Source: Cryptomeria japonica
Lineage: Eukaryota > Streptophyta > Pinopsida > Cupressales > Cupressaceae
Assembly: GCF_030272615.1 (NCBI RefSeq)
Contig: NC_081413.1
Location: forward strand, 554,863,136 to 554,927,135
Length of the DNA stretch: 64,000 nt
Direction: 5' to 3'
Position 1 is the stretch's first letter. Every line of letters begins with the position of its first letter. Position numbers and translations under genes: made by a program. The notes beneath the pieces were generated by a model. That model worked only from the letters and a program-made list of their open reading frames with translations. It was not told where the DNA came from and made no database searches. Positions 1 to 11,457 of this stretch are shown one piece after another.

Positions 1-1244
1 GATAGATCAGTTAAGGGTTTAAATGATAGGGTAAGTAAGTCAATAGATAAACCCAGTAATGGAGTTAGTTGGTGTTCATATCCAAACTAACATAGATGAC
101 CTAGCAAAGGTGGATACCGACAAAGGAGCCACATGGAGGTGAAGTGGCAAGCATGCACTGGTAGGTGTGATGTGTCGGTGAAGCAGTTGGCGACATGTCG
201 ACATTTATGTCAACTACGTGATTCATGGGATGTGCAGTAGAGGTTTGTGGCTTGAGATCAAATGGACAACAAAGATCCAACATAGATTGGTTGTGCAGAT
301 TGAGGCAAGTGAAGGGAACTATGAAGTCATTCTTGGTGATCGACCAAGAAATCCGCTGACAGGTTAAAAGCAGGTTACTAAATGTCGAAGACGTGTTCTG
401 GAAGGCATGACAATGGTAGGTTTGATTGATGAGTTGCAATTCATCAATCAAGGAAATTAGATCTCAAGAGATCTAATTGGATTTAGCTCAGCTTGAGGTC
501 GAAGAAGAAACCGTAACTACTCAGAATTTGAATTGGCTTTTGGCGGGAAAACTAGTTTATAAATATGCAAGACAAAATCAATGAAGGTTGTCACTGAATG
601 AAAGAGTGTTGCTGCATGTGAGAAGAAATCAATCAAGTGATCACCAAGAAGAAGTAGAAGGGATTGAGTGTGAGGAATAAGAGGGTGGAAGTGTTCAATC
701 GGTAACAGTGAGCTAACTAGCAGTGACTATACCGACAGACAAGAGTTGCAGAAGACTGCAGAGAAGGCAACCATAGAACCAGAAGAGTGTAGTGTCGGTG
801 GAGAGCAGTGGTGTGGTAGAGAAAAGAGAGAACCAACAAAGTGCAGAACCGGTAGAGAAGGAGAAAAAGATGAACTGGCAAGGATGCAATAGAGAGCAAG
901 GTCGGTTGGTGCTCCTTGGGTTGGTGCCCTAAATCAGGGGTTGGTGCTACTTGGGTTGGTGCCCTAAAAATTATAATCAGAGATTCATTGTGAGGTTGGA
1001 TTGGAGCAGTTGACTCCAACAACATTTCTCACCGAAGTTTTTCCCATCTTGGGTTTTCCTCATATATGTTGGCGCTATGTGATGTACCCTTTATGTGTGA
1101 GTTCATTCATGAATGTCCCCCGTCTAACCGATAAGTCTTCTTTTTGTTAGAACATAGAACCGGTATACACACATAGGATAAATAAAGGAAAAATTTTGGA
1201 AACCACTGATTCACCCTCCTCTTAGTGGTACATTGTGTCTAACA
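1..1244 (+). repeat. LTR-A, 5' copy (3' part only)
   Basis: Right-hand part of a copia-type long terminal repeat whose start lies outside the window. It aligns with 10050-11457 (same word order, including the stretch beginning GGAGTTAGTTGGTGTTC), so two copies of this LTR are present. It contains a TATA-like TTTATAAATA at 556-565. Its end carries the hairpin CCACTGA (1203-1209) / TTAGTGG (1222-1228), followed by the terminal AACA and then a primer binding site. Compared with the 3' copy it lacks roughly 180 bp near position 895. A long antisense reading frame here reflects the purine-rich plus strand and is not called a gene. Confidence 0.85.
556..565 (+). promoter_or_regulatory. TATA-like element of LTR-A
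   Basis: TTTATAAATA, followed by TGCAAGACAAAAT. The same word occurs at the matching place in the other LTR-A copy (10604-10613). Conservation between the copies and its place inside the LTR make it the likely core promoter of element A. Transcription itself is inferred. Confidence 0.5.
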
Positions 1245-1247
1245 ATT

Positions 1248-1259
1248 GGTATCAGAGCG
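1248..1259 (+). other. Primer binding site of element A
   Basis: TGGTATCAGAGC lies three bases after the LTR-A end. This is the classic plant copia primer binding site, complementary to the 3' end of initiator methionine tRNA, and it fixes the LTR boundary at 1244. Confidence 0.85.
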
Positions 1260-1289
1260 TAGGTTCCCGGTTGATAAGGTTTCTCTAGC

Positions 1290-1905
1290 TTGGGTAGATT
1301 CTGGCTTAAGGACACAATGGTATGTTTAGTGTCAATCTCTGCTCTGATTTTTTGTGGTTCAAACTATTCCATTTGGAGTTGTAGAATGGAAGTCTACCTA
1401 TCCTCTCTACGGTTTGATGTGTGGATGTCTGTTGTAAATGACTGCCAGAGTAAAGTTAGTCCTCCCACTGATTTTGATGCAGAAAGAAGAATCCAGTGTA
1501 ATGATGTAGCAATGAAGGCTAATATTTGTGGGTTATCAGATGATATCTCCTCACAGGTGGACAGATGAGGATTGGAAAAAATCTTATGGGACAGATTGAA
1601 GAAGCTCCATGAAAATGAACCTACCACTGTAGAACTGGTTTGTAAAGATAGGATGAGAAATGCATCTCATGTAACTGCAGAAGATGAAGGTAGAACTGCT
1701 AGCAACTGCAACAATGATGAAGAATAAACCCACCTCTTCATGGATCAAGAATTAGAAGATTAGAGGCACACATCTGATAATGATCATGCAGATCACTCCT
1801 ACTAGCAAGATGTGTTTGGCAGTGATAGTGAAGGTGAAGAAGAAGAGGAAGCAGAAGTTGATCTTGAAGGAGAACTTATAAATGCACTTGAAGAACTCAG
1901 AAGAG
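1290..1905 (+). pseudogene. Element A gag fragment (copia)
   Basis: The N-terminal part of a copia Gag polyprotein. The product reads like the family start (GSNYSIWSCRMEVYL, then ANICGLSDDISSQVD) and ends in an acidic stretch (DSEGEEEEEAEVDLEGEL). It has in-frame stops near 1566, 1724, 1761 and 1804. It is cut at 1905/1906 where LTR-B starts; no zinc knuckle, protease or polymerase of element A follows. A dead relic whose role would have been the structural capsid protein. Confidence 0.75.
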
Positions 1906-3021
1906 TGTTGGTATTTATGGATGACTTTGTCATGTGTTGCATTGGTTGTCATTGATGTCAACACTTGTCTTCTTGGAGGTCTACATTGTTGATTTGGCAC
2001 TATGGCTATATTGGTTTACTGTTGCACCAGCACATTGTGGTCCCGACATGGATATTGGCTTATGCACAGTCACTGGTATATGTTCACTAGCAAGATATAT
2101 TATTCACCGGAAGTGATGATGACTTGTTATCATCTGGAGATCATTTGGTTATGTCAAAGACATGGATTGGAATTTTGGATTTAGTGTTTTGCTTATTGGT
2201 CTAATCGACTTGATAGATATTCCTTTACCAGTAGATAGGTCTAGGTTATGGACTGGTATTCTAGATCAGCATGACATGTTATGGAGATGGTTTATTAATT
2301 GGTAAATGTATTGAGCTGACATGTTGTATCGCATCAAGACTTATTTGTAATTAATATAATTGTAATATCTTTAGTGATTCAACCTCATCATGTGGTCTTA
2401 GGTTTTGTATAAATGACTATAAGATCTCATTTGTGAGATATAGGATATGGTGTGAGTGTATATTGAAGAGTAGAAGAGCATATCCTTGTGTGAATCACAC
2501 AAATATTATTTGAAGGTTGAAGGAAGATTATGAATTTTATTGGCACTCATGTTCAGAGCTTAAACCAGTACTGAATCCAACATTGTAGATGTTATTTTGT
2601 GTAGTACATTGTTATTGGATTTAACCATCCAATTGTAGTCAGTGTGATTCCTATTTTGTGATTGAGCGGTGAGCTCTAGGCGGTTGGCCTTTCTGCATGT
2701 GCAAGCCCCATTTTGTATACACATACTATCTGCAGTAGTATCATCTAATTGTGGGTAAGGTTTCGCACCATGGTTTTTTCCTTATCAGGTTTCCACGTAT
2801 AAATCTATGTGTCATGTGTTGTGGATGTTGTTTCTCTTTGTGTTTCATGCATTAAGTTATATCGGTACTGTTATAATTGTTAATCTATTTTACCGACATT
2901 TAACTTTGGTTTATCGGCACTAAGTTTAAGTTGGAATATTTTGCATTTGGGTCATAATTTATGACAACTGGTTAACAACTGATTCACCCCCCCTCTCAGT
3001 TGTCCTTCCCGGTTCCTAACA
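1906..3021 (+). repeat. LTR-B, 5' LTR of element B
   Basis: Begins TGTTGG and ends CCTAACA just before a primer binding site, the normal TG...CA form. The first ~270 bp match the sequence after the PPT at 7569. Within it are a conserved U3 box TTGTCATTGATGTCAA (about 1947-1962), a GTGG/CCAC hairpin motif near 2770, and a terminal hairpin CAACTGA (2976-2982) / TCAGTTG (2996-3002) around a C-rich loop. Confidence 0.9.
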
Positions 3022-3023
3022 AT

Positions 3024-3035
3024 TGGTATCAGAGC
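3024..3035 (+). other. Primer binding site of element B
   Basis: TGGTATCAGAGC, two bases after the LTR-B end. A perfect copia-type site complementary to initiator methionine tRNA. Confidence 0.9.
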
Positions 3036-3078
3036 TAAGTCCTATTTTTGTAGAAGCCTAACAACTTGAAGAGATCCT

Positions 3079-6000
3079 ATAGAAACAAATATTTTCAAGA
3101 AGGAGAGTTCGAAACTTAATGGAACTAACTATGGTATATGGAAGATCATAATAGAAACACATCTGAATTGCATTGGAAGAGTTATATGGCATTTTACTAA
3201 GAATGGCTATGTTGCTCTTACTCCAAATCAACCACATCCACTGACATTGGGTAAGGACTTGGAGAATGATTGCAAAGCAAGAGAAGCACTTCTGAACGAA
3301 TTATCAGATTAGCAAATCATGGAATTATCAGATAGATCTACTGCTAAAGCTATTTGGGATAAATTGTAAACATTGAATGAAGGAGATACTACTGTCAAAA
3401 TTGCAAAATTGGAATGTTACTGGGTCAGATATGAAAATCTTAAAATGGGAGAAGATGAAATAATTTCTGCATCTGCATTTGTGGAAAGAGTTAATGAAAT
3501 TGTTTTAGGAATACAATATTATGGAGGATCTTTAAGTGAAGATGAAATTGTTTCTAAAGTTTTAAGAGCATTGCCACCAGCTTACAAAATGAAAGTGACT
3601 GTTATTAATGAGTTGAGAACAATGCCTAATACATCAATTTCTAGAGATACTTTTGTTGGAAAACTTTCTGCATTTGAGCTTGAAGAGTTTGGTCCTATTT
3701 CTACATTCAAAACTGATTTAGCTTTTAAAGCATCATCATTAGCAACATCATTATCATCATGTGACAAGACTAATTGGAAAGCACTTTATACAAGAGAACT
3801 TGAAGATATGAGAAGAGAAAATGAAGAACTTGAAGCACTATTCGCAAGGAAGATGCCTAAAAGTCCAGCAGGAAGTAAGTATGAAGGTAAAGAACCTTTC
3901 AAACATTTTAATTGCAATAAATTTGGTCATATGGCTTCTAGGTGTCCTAATAGACATGCAAGACTAAGGGAGGAAGCAAGAAGAACATATAAACCTAACC
4001 CTGAATATCAAAGATACAGATTTAAGAAAAACAAAGATAAGTCATGTTACTATGCAGATGAAGGTGTTACAGATGACTTAGATGAAGATCCAGCAAATAG
4101 TGGATGGGCATTTGTCTCATTAAAGGAAGATTCACCGGAACCTATTGTCAAACCGATAGAGCAGGCACTAGCAGCGAAAATTGATGAAAAAGATGAATGG
4201 ATTATAGATAGTGGATGCTCGCATCATATGAATAGAGATAAAAGAAAATTCCTATCATTTCAGGAAATTCATGGAGGTCTAGTAAGGTTTGGAGATGATA
4301 AAGCTTGTTTAATCAAAGGAAAAGGCACTATATCTTTGGATGGTAAGCATAATACTGACAATGTTTATTATGTAGAAGGTTTAAAACATAATCTTTTGAG
4401 TGTTGGTCAATTAGTGGAAAAAGGATTTCAGTTACAATTCAAGAATGGACAATGCAAAATCATAAACCGAACTGGATTGGAGATCGCAACTGGTAATCAG
4501 ACTAAAGATAATATCTTTCATTTGAATACCAGTGATAAGACATGCCTGATTGCACACATTGATGAAAGTTGGTTATGGCATAAAAGACTTTGTCATATGA
4601 ATTTTGATTGCATTGTAAAGATCAATTCAACTAAGGTAGTAAGGGATTTACCTAAGATTGTGAAACCTTGTAATCCGGTATGTAAGGAATTTCAAATGGG
4701 AAAGCAAGTTAGAACAACATTTAAGAGCATTACTGAAAAATCCAATAATACTCTTGATTTAATTCATATTGATTTATGTGGTCCAGCAAGAACAAGAAGT
4801 CTACAAGGTGATAGATACTTTATGCTAATAATTGATGATTATTCTAGAATGTGTTGGGTTACTTTTCTCAGGGAGAAATCATAAGCTTTTGGAAGATTCA
4901 AGATATTCAAGACAATGGTAGAGAATGAAACCGGCAAGAAAATCAAATGTTTGAGATCAAATCAAGGAAGAGAATTTACATCTAGAGAATTTAATGCATT
5001 CTGTGAAGTGAATGGAATCAAAAGACAACTATCAGCACCCTGGACACCCCAGCACAATGGATTTGTGGAAAGGAAGAACAAAACTATTCTAGATGCAGCA
5101 AGAACCATGTTGATGGAAGCAAATTTACCTCTTGTGTACTGGAGAGAAGCAATGAATACAATGGTTTATACTTTCAACAGAGTTCACATCAAAAGTGAAA
5201 TCGGTAAGACCCCTTATGAACTATAATTTGGTCATATTCCTACTCTTAAATACTTCAGAATATTTGGAAGCAAATGTTATATTAGAAGAGATGAGTATGT
5301 TGGAAAATTTGATCCTAGATGTGATGAAGGAATATTTCTTGATTATTCATCTAGAAGTAAGGCATATAGATGTTATAATAAAATATTGTAGAAAATCATT
5401 GAGAGTAATAATGTGAAGATAGATTAACATTTTGGAGGAGAATCAAGATCTGTAGAACTGATAATAGAAATGATTATAAATGAACCAACACATATTGCAC
5501 CGATACAGAATGTAGATCCAGTCACTCTAGCATCATCAGAGAACTCAACTATGATTGAAGAACAACAACCTATGAATGTTAATTAGAACAAACCCAGGTA
5601 TGTACGATTGAATCATTTAGAGAATTAGATAATTGGAAACAAGAATCAAGGTATTATGACTAGAGGAAGACTGGCAAATGAAGAGGTATGTTTAATTTCT
5701 CAAATTGAACCAGCATCTGTTATTGAAGCATGTGAAGGTAAATATTGGATAAAAGCAATGGAAGATGAATTAAAACAAATTGAAAAGAATAATACTTGGA
5801 CATTGGTTCCCTGGCCTAAAGACAAAAATGCAATTGGAACTAAATGGGTATCTAGAAATAAACTTAATGAAGATGGTGAAGCAGTCAGGAACAAAGCAAG
5901 ATTAGTTTGTAAAGTTTATTCACAGAAAGAAGGAATAGATTATAATAAAACCTTTGCACCGATAGGCAGAATTGAGGCAGTTAGACTATTTCTTGCATTT

Positions 6001-7242
6001 GCAGCTCATAAGAACTATAAAGTTTATCAGATAGATGTAAAATGTGCATTTTTTAATGGAGATCTTGAAGAGGAAGTTTACATTGAACAACCTGAAGGAT
6101 TTTCTTTGACAAAAGATAAGAATATGGTTTGCAGGTTAAGGAAAGCTTTATATGGATTGAAGCAAGCTCTTAGAGCTTGGTATGCTAGATTGGATAAATA
6201 TATTTTGAAGCTTGGTTACACAAAAGGTAATACTGACAACAATTTGTATTACAAAGTTACCAATGATGATATTTTGGTTATTGAAGTTTTTGTGGATGAT
6301 ATCATTTTTGGAGGTGAAGAAGAGTTATGTAAAGACTTTGCTAATAAGATGCAGGAAGAATTTGAAATGTCTATGATTGGAGAGATAAAATTCTTTTTAG
6401 GTTTGCAGATTTCACAAACTAATAAAGGTATATTCATATGTCAAACAAAGTACTTGAAGGAACTTTTGAAGAAATTTGGTACGGAAAAATCTAAACCGGT
6501 AAGTACTCCTATGACTACAACTGATAAATTGACATTGAGGGATGATTCAACTCCTATTAATCTGACAAGGTACAAATCTATGATTGGAGGTTTACTATAT
6601 TAGACACAAACCAAACCTGATATAATGAATACAGTATGTATAGTATCTAGATTTTAAAGCAATCCTAAATAAAATCATGAATCAGTAGTTAAAAGGATTT
6701 TTCGGTACCTACAAGACACGACAAATCTTGGTTTATGATATCCTAAAGATGACATTTCTGATTTATGTGCATATACAGACACAAATTGGGCAGGAGATGT
6801 AGATGACAGAAAGAGTACCACTGGCAGTGCATTCTTTCTTGGCAGAAGATTGATTCCATGGATAAGTAACAAGTAGACTTGTACATCATTATCTACAGCA
6901 GAATCAGAATATGTTGCAGAAGCAACTAATTGTACTTAGGTATTATGGATCAAGAAAATGTTGAAGGATATAAAGGTAAAATGCAAAGAACCGATCATCA
7001 TTTATTGTGATAATTCAGTAGCAATTGATATATCAAAGAATTCGGTATTTCACTCTAAGAAAAAGCATGTTTCTATTACGTATAATTTTCTAAAAGAGAA
7101 TATTGAAGCAAATGAAGTAAGATTGGTTTATGTGAATACTAAAGAGAAAATTGCAGATATCTTTACAAATCCTTTGCCTAAAGAAAAATTTGAATATCTT
7201 ATAGAGAAGCTTGGGGTAATTTCCGCACCGGCAGAGACTTGA
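3079..7242 (+). pseudogene. Element B gag-pol polyprotein relic
   Basis: The recognised gag-pol blocks between 3079 and 7242 all lie in one reading frame, interrupted by stops; I saw no frameshift. The probable start codon is now ATA (3079). Gag has a zinc knuckle at about 3904-3945 whose first cysteine is histidine (HFNCNKFGHMASRC). Protease has WIIDSGCSHHM (about 4198). Integrase keeps the zinc-finger histidines but one cysteine is phenylalanine (VCKEFQMGK). Its core keeps the first Asp (HIDLCGP) and the Glu, but the second Asp is Asn (LRSNQGREF). Reverse transcriptase keeps YQIDVK and FVDD (about 6292). RNase H (about 6760-7200) has stops. Most stops read as CAA/CAG to TAA/TAG or TGG to TGA. 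Normal role: replication and insertion of the element; now inactive. Confidence 0.9.
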
Positions 7243-7381
7243 ATGATGAAGATTGGCATCAAACCAATAGGGACTAACAAAAAAATATTTTTCTGGCTTT
7301 GATGGAGGAGAGCTACTGCTCAGGGGGAGTAGTTAGTTGTATGTTATGTTTTAATTCATAACTGCTTTGGCATTTGATGTC

Positions 7382-7390
7382 AAAGGGGGA
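7382..7390 (+). other. Upstream second polypurine tract of element B
   Basis: AAAGGGGGA, followed by GAGATATC, lies about 175 bp before the PPT next to the LTR. Elements C, D and E have a similar extra tract in the same region, so it may be a second plus-strand priming site. Function is inferred. Confidence 0.45.
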
Positions 7391-7556
7391 GAGATATCTA
7401 TGGGAAAACTCTATTCCTTTAGAGAGATGTATTTTGGTTTTGGTTTTTTAACAAACTTTGTATTGATCTATCTTTGGGAGATTATTGGTCTATTGGTTTT
7501 TGGCATTATGTTTTTGGCACTTAGATGTTTTTCCATCTAGTGTTGCCATCAATGCC

Positions 7557-7568
7557 AAAGGGGGAGAT
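7557..7568 (+). other. Polypurine tract of element B
   Basis: AAAGGGGGAGAT sits directly before TGTTGG, the start of the 3' LTR. It is the expected primer for plus-strand DNA synthesis. The box TTGCCATCAATGCCAA lies just upstream and is nearly the inverse of a box about 35 bp inside the LTR. Confidence 0.85.
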
Positions 7569-8002
7569 TGTTGGTGGATGACTTTGTCATGTGTTGCATT
7601 GGTTTTGTCATTGATGTCAACACTTGTCTTATTGGAGGTCTACTTTATTGATTTGACAATATGGTTATATTGGTTTACTGTTGCACCGAAACATTGTGGT
7701 CCCAGCATGGATATTGCCTTATGCATAGTCACTGGTATATGTTCACTAGCATGATATATTGTTCACTGGTAGTGATGATGACTTGTTATCATCTAGAGAT
7801 CATTTGGTTATGTCAAAGACATGGATTGGAAGTTTGGAAGATATAAACAGGTTAACGGTACAATCTATCACTAGTAAGGTGAGTATGTCAACTGGCAAGT
7901 GATGTATTGACATGGAGAAGATAAATCAACCAAGTGAGTGGTTGTCAACCGGAAAGCCTATGACCATTATACAAGCAGGATAAGCAAGATGTTGAGTTGT
8001 TT

Positions 8003-9301
8003 TGTAATGTCCCCTTTTTATCAAATGCCCTAGTTTGCCTAAAAGTCAAATTTCCAAGGAAGTAGGAGATGGAGTAGGGTTATGTACCAACTTAGATCAC
8101 CTAAATTGAGGTCCTGCAAACATGTTAGATAATCATTGAAATATAATTAAACAAAACATTATTAGATATACTGAGTAAAACATAGATCTCATTACTAAGA
8201 TTTAAGAACATTAACTTGATTATAAGATAAACAAAACTTAATGATGGATCTCAACCATAGAAAGACTAAGGCAAAGGGGTAGGTTAGGGTGCCTGAATGT
8301 TCCTCTACCCTAGGCCCAAGAGTAGATCTTTGTCCCTCTTGGCCCCATGGGACCATTCAGTCACTACCATGGGGTGGCGTACCTAGTGAGGAATCTTGTA
8401 GCCGTTCCCCTCACCATACTACCTTTATCTTCTGCCCTATAATATGAATTCTTTAACTCCCATAGCCAATCATGATAGGGAAGTTCGGATGACCGCAGTA
8501 GGGTGTCCTGAGGATCCTTCCCTCCTAAGCCCAAGGGCAACACTCCTTGTGCCCCCTTGGCCTCATGGAACCATTCAGTCATCACCATGAGGTGGCATAC
8601 TTCGGAGAGGACCTCACCACTGTTTCCCCTCCTTGTATCTTTATTTCTTAATTATGGTTGACAGTATTAAATAACATATACAGATTATGCATTATGCCTT
8701 AATTCAGTATAAGAGATTATATGATCACATATAAAAATTATGCATAGTTGCCCCTATTAATACACTCAAAATTATATGAACATATGATTTCTTAACTAAC
8801 CCATATGTTGTTCAAAGAGTAATTCAAGTAGTCATTATCATATCGTTAATTGATATTCTTTCCATACCAGATCGCAGATAGATTATTAATATATGCTGGC
8901 TCTCGATATCTGAATTTGTCTGGCTTTTTCCGATGGTGATCTGAATCTAATTTCTTTCATCCCCCCTTTTGAATTTCTAAGACGATCTTTTTATATCCTT
9001 TTTCCATGCTAGAGAGTCATGCTCTTTGACCGATGCCTATTCATATTTGACTTTTGCTAAGAGATGCCTTGTTTGATTGAACTGTTTCTCTTAATTAACT
9101 AATAGTTTGTGAATAGGATCATTGCACCATAGGAAAGGAAAGGTGGATCCCTTAAGGCTGATGATAATTAACAAACCCTACTGTATGTTATAGGCGATCA
9201 AAGCACATTGTTTGATTTTATAAAATTGTTAAGTCTTACTTTGTAAGACAATTTTATATTTAGATTTGTTGATAAGGGATGTCAGATCGGGGGGCATGAC
9301 A
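8003..9301. mobile_element. Solo LTR, gypsy type, target duplication TGTTT
   Basis: Starts TGTAATGTCCCC and ends GGGGGCATGACA, an imperfect terminal inverted repeat with TG...CA ends. It is flanked by the 5-bp direct repeat TGTTT (7998-8002 and 9302-9306), the mark of integrase-mediated insertion. There is no primer site, coding region or second LTR, so it is read as a solo LTR left by recombination. Inside is a diverged direct repeat of over 100 bp, the copies about 218 bp apart (near 8290-8400 and 8505-8625). Confidence 0.85.
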
Positions 9302-10603
9302 TGTTTTTTGTGATGAAGAGGCGAAATGTTATCTAAATCACATCAACACTAAAGGAGAAGGATGTACAGGTCACCGATATGTGGATACACAATAGCAGGA
9401 CTCCCACCAGATACTTACTAATTGAAGAGAAGACTAACAGTGAGTGTGCCCAACCAGATCACATGTGCCTATTTGAAGACATGCTGCACAAACAAGGATG
9501 CCAAATGAGTGCATTGCAGGATGTAGATGACAAGGATCCACTACCACTGGTAAGTGGAGATTATCTCCTATTATGCAAAGTATGTATCATAGTTCTATGA
9601 GATAAGACATAAGTGTTAAAGGTGGGTGTTTGAAGGCTCACACTAGATCTACTGGTTAATCACAAAGATTCCTCAAGTGCATGAAATCAAGGATATGTAC
9701 TGGACCAATAGAGAAGGCATGATGAGTTGGCGGGATAGATGAAGAGTGATGGTTTTGTCACCTTGACAAACCGGTTGAGATGATGTTTGGTATGATGATG
9801 AAGAAGGGAAGGCTGAGCAGCTGCAGATACAGAGTGCAACCGGCATGAAGATGCCTAATATGGAAACAGTTGAAGGTTGATGACATGATGTCATCAAAGG
9901 TGTTTACCAGTAAGTATGTCCACCGGTAATATGGACAAGGTGCAGATGTAGAAGACTCCCATCTGATGAAGATGTACATAAGTTAGGTTAGCAAGAGTGT
10001 TGATCAGTTGAGTGTTCCACTGGAAGAGAAGAAAGGTGCAAGGTTGATGACAGATCGGTTAAGGGTTTAACCGGAAAGGTTAGTAAGCCAGTAGATGAAC
10101 TCGGTAATGGAGTTGGTTGGTGTTCCTATCCAAACTGACACAGATGACCTAGCAAAGGTGGATACCTACAAAGGGGCCACGTGGAGGTGAAGTGGTAAGC
10201 ATGCACAGGTAGGTGTGATGTGTCGGTGAAGTAGTTGGCAACAGGTTGACATTTATGTTGACTGCATGATTCATGGGATGTGCAGCAAAGGTTTGCAGCT
10301 CGAGGTCAGATGGACAATAGAGATCCAACACAGACTAGTTATGCAAATTGAGGTAGGTGAAGGGAACTATGAAGTCATTCTTGGTGATCAACCAAGAAAT
10401 CTACTAACAAGTTAAAAGCAGGTTGCTAAAAATTGAAGATGTGTTCTGGAAGGCACGACAATGGTGGGTTTGATTGATGAGTTGCAGTTCATCAATCAAG
10501 GATATTAGACCTCGAGAGATCTGATGGGATTTAGCTCATCTCAAGGTTGAAGAAGAAACCCTAACCGCCCATAATTTGAATTGGCTTTTGGCGGGAAGAC
10601 CAG

Positions 10604-10613
10604 TTTATAAATA
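10604..10613 (+). promoter_or_regulatory. TATA-like element of LTR-A, 3' copy
   Basis: TTTATAAATA, then TGCAAGACAAAAT, the counterpart of 556-565 in the 5' copy. Confidence 0.5.
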
Positions 10614-10970
10614 TGCAAGACAAAATCGGAGAAGGTTGCTGCTCAATGAAAGAGTGTTGTTGCATGTGACAAGAAATCAATCAAGTGCTCACCAAGAAGA
10701 AGTAGAAGAGACTGAGTGTGAGGAAGAAGAGGGTGGAAGTGTTCAACCGGCAACAGTGAGGTAATTGGCAATGACCATACTAGCAGAGAAGAGTTGCAGA
10801 AGATTATAAAGAAGGCAAGCATAGAACTGACAAAGTGTAGCACCGGTGGAGAGAAGTAGTGTAGCAGAGAAAAGAAAGAACCAAAAGAGTGCAGAACTGG
10901 TAGAGAAGGAGAAAAGGCCGAATCGACAAGGATGCAACAGAGGGAAAGGTGCAACAGTGAGGTGAGCAGA

Positions 10971-11022
10971 GAACCGACTGTGAATTGGTAAGCAAAGAAC
11001 CGACTGTGAATTGGTAAGTAGA
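10971..11022 (+). repeat. 26-bp tandem duplication in LTR-A
   Basis: Two copies of a 26-bp unit containing GAACCGACTGTGAATTGG, starting at 10971 and 10997. The segment is missing from the 5' LTR-A copy, so it arose, or was lost, after the copies separated. Confidence 0.8.
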
Positions 11023-11457
11023 GAACCAATAAAGGAATTTGCAAAGAGTTACAAAATCCATTTGTAAAAAGACTGTTACTTTTGTATTTGAATATACTAA
11101 TAGTAGACCACTGAGTTGGAGCTTGGTACATGGGTTGGTGCTCCTTGGGTTGGTGTCCTAAAGCAAGGGTTGGTGCCCTAAACCTTGTAATCATAGATTC
11201 ATTGTGAGGTTGGATTGGAGTAGTAGACTCCAGTGGCATTTCTCACCGAGGTCTTTCCCATGTTGGGTTTTCCTCATAGATGCTCATGCTATGTGATGTC
11301 CCCTTTATGTGTGAGTGCATTCATGATTGTCCCCCATCTAACCGGTAAGTATTCTTTCTATTAGAACATAGAACTAGTATACACACATAGGATAAAAAAG
11401 GGAAAAGTTTGGAAACCACTGATTCACCCCCCTCTCAATGGTACATTGTGTTTAACG

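Larger units (their letters stand above)
1906..7838 (+). mobile_element. Copia element B with incomplete 3' LTR
   Basis: Order: 5' LTR 1906-3021, PBS 3024-3035, gag-pol relic 3079-7242, PPT 7557-7568, then about 270 bp of 3' LTR (7569 to about 7838) that match the 5' LTR. After that the sequence switches to LTR-A type. The domain order protease, integrase, reverse transcriptase, RNase H places it in Ty1/copia. Not autonomous: many stops, a lost integrase aspartate and a broken 3' LTR. Confidence 0.85.
7569..11457 (+). repeat. Chimeric 3' LTR (B start, A remainder), interrupted
   Basis: The first ~270 bp match LTR-B (1906 on). From about 7839 the sequence departs, and the section from about 10050 to 11457 matches LTR-A (1-1244). 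A gypsy-type solo LTR occupies 8003-9301 and splits it, leaving about 2.58 kb of LTR. The end is AACG instead of AACA. A 26-bp tandem duplication lies at 10971-11022. A TATA-like word is at 10604. Either A and B share their first 270 bp by descent, or recombination between the two 3' LTRs made the hybrid. Confidence 0.7.

Noticed and set aside
10643..11239. 198-codon antisense reading frame in LTR-A, with a related frame at 717-1025
   Set aside because: The plus strand is purine-rich here, which empties the antisense strand of stops. The product is Leu/Ser/Phe-rich low complexity and no domain or start context supports it.
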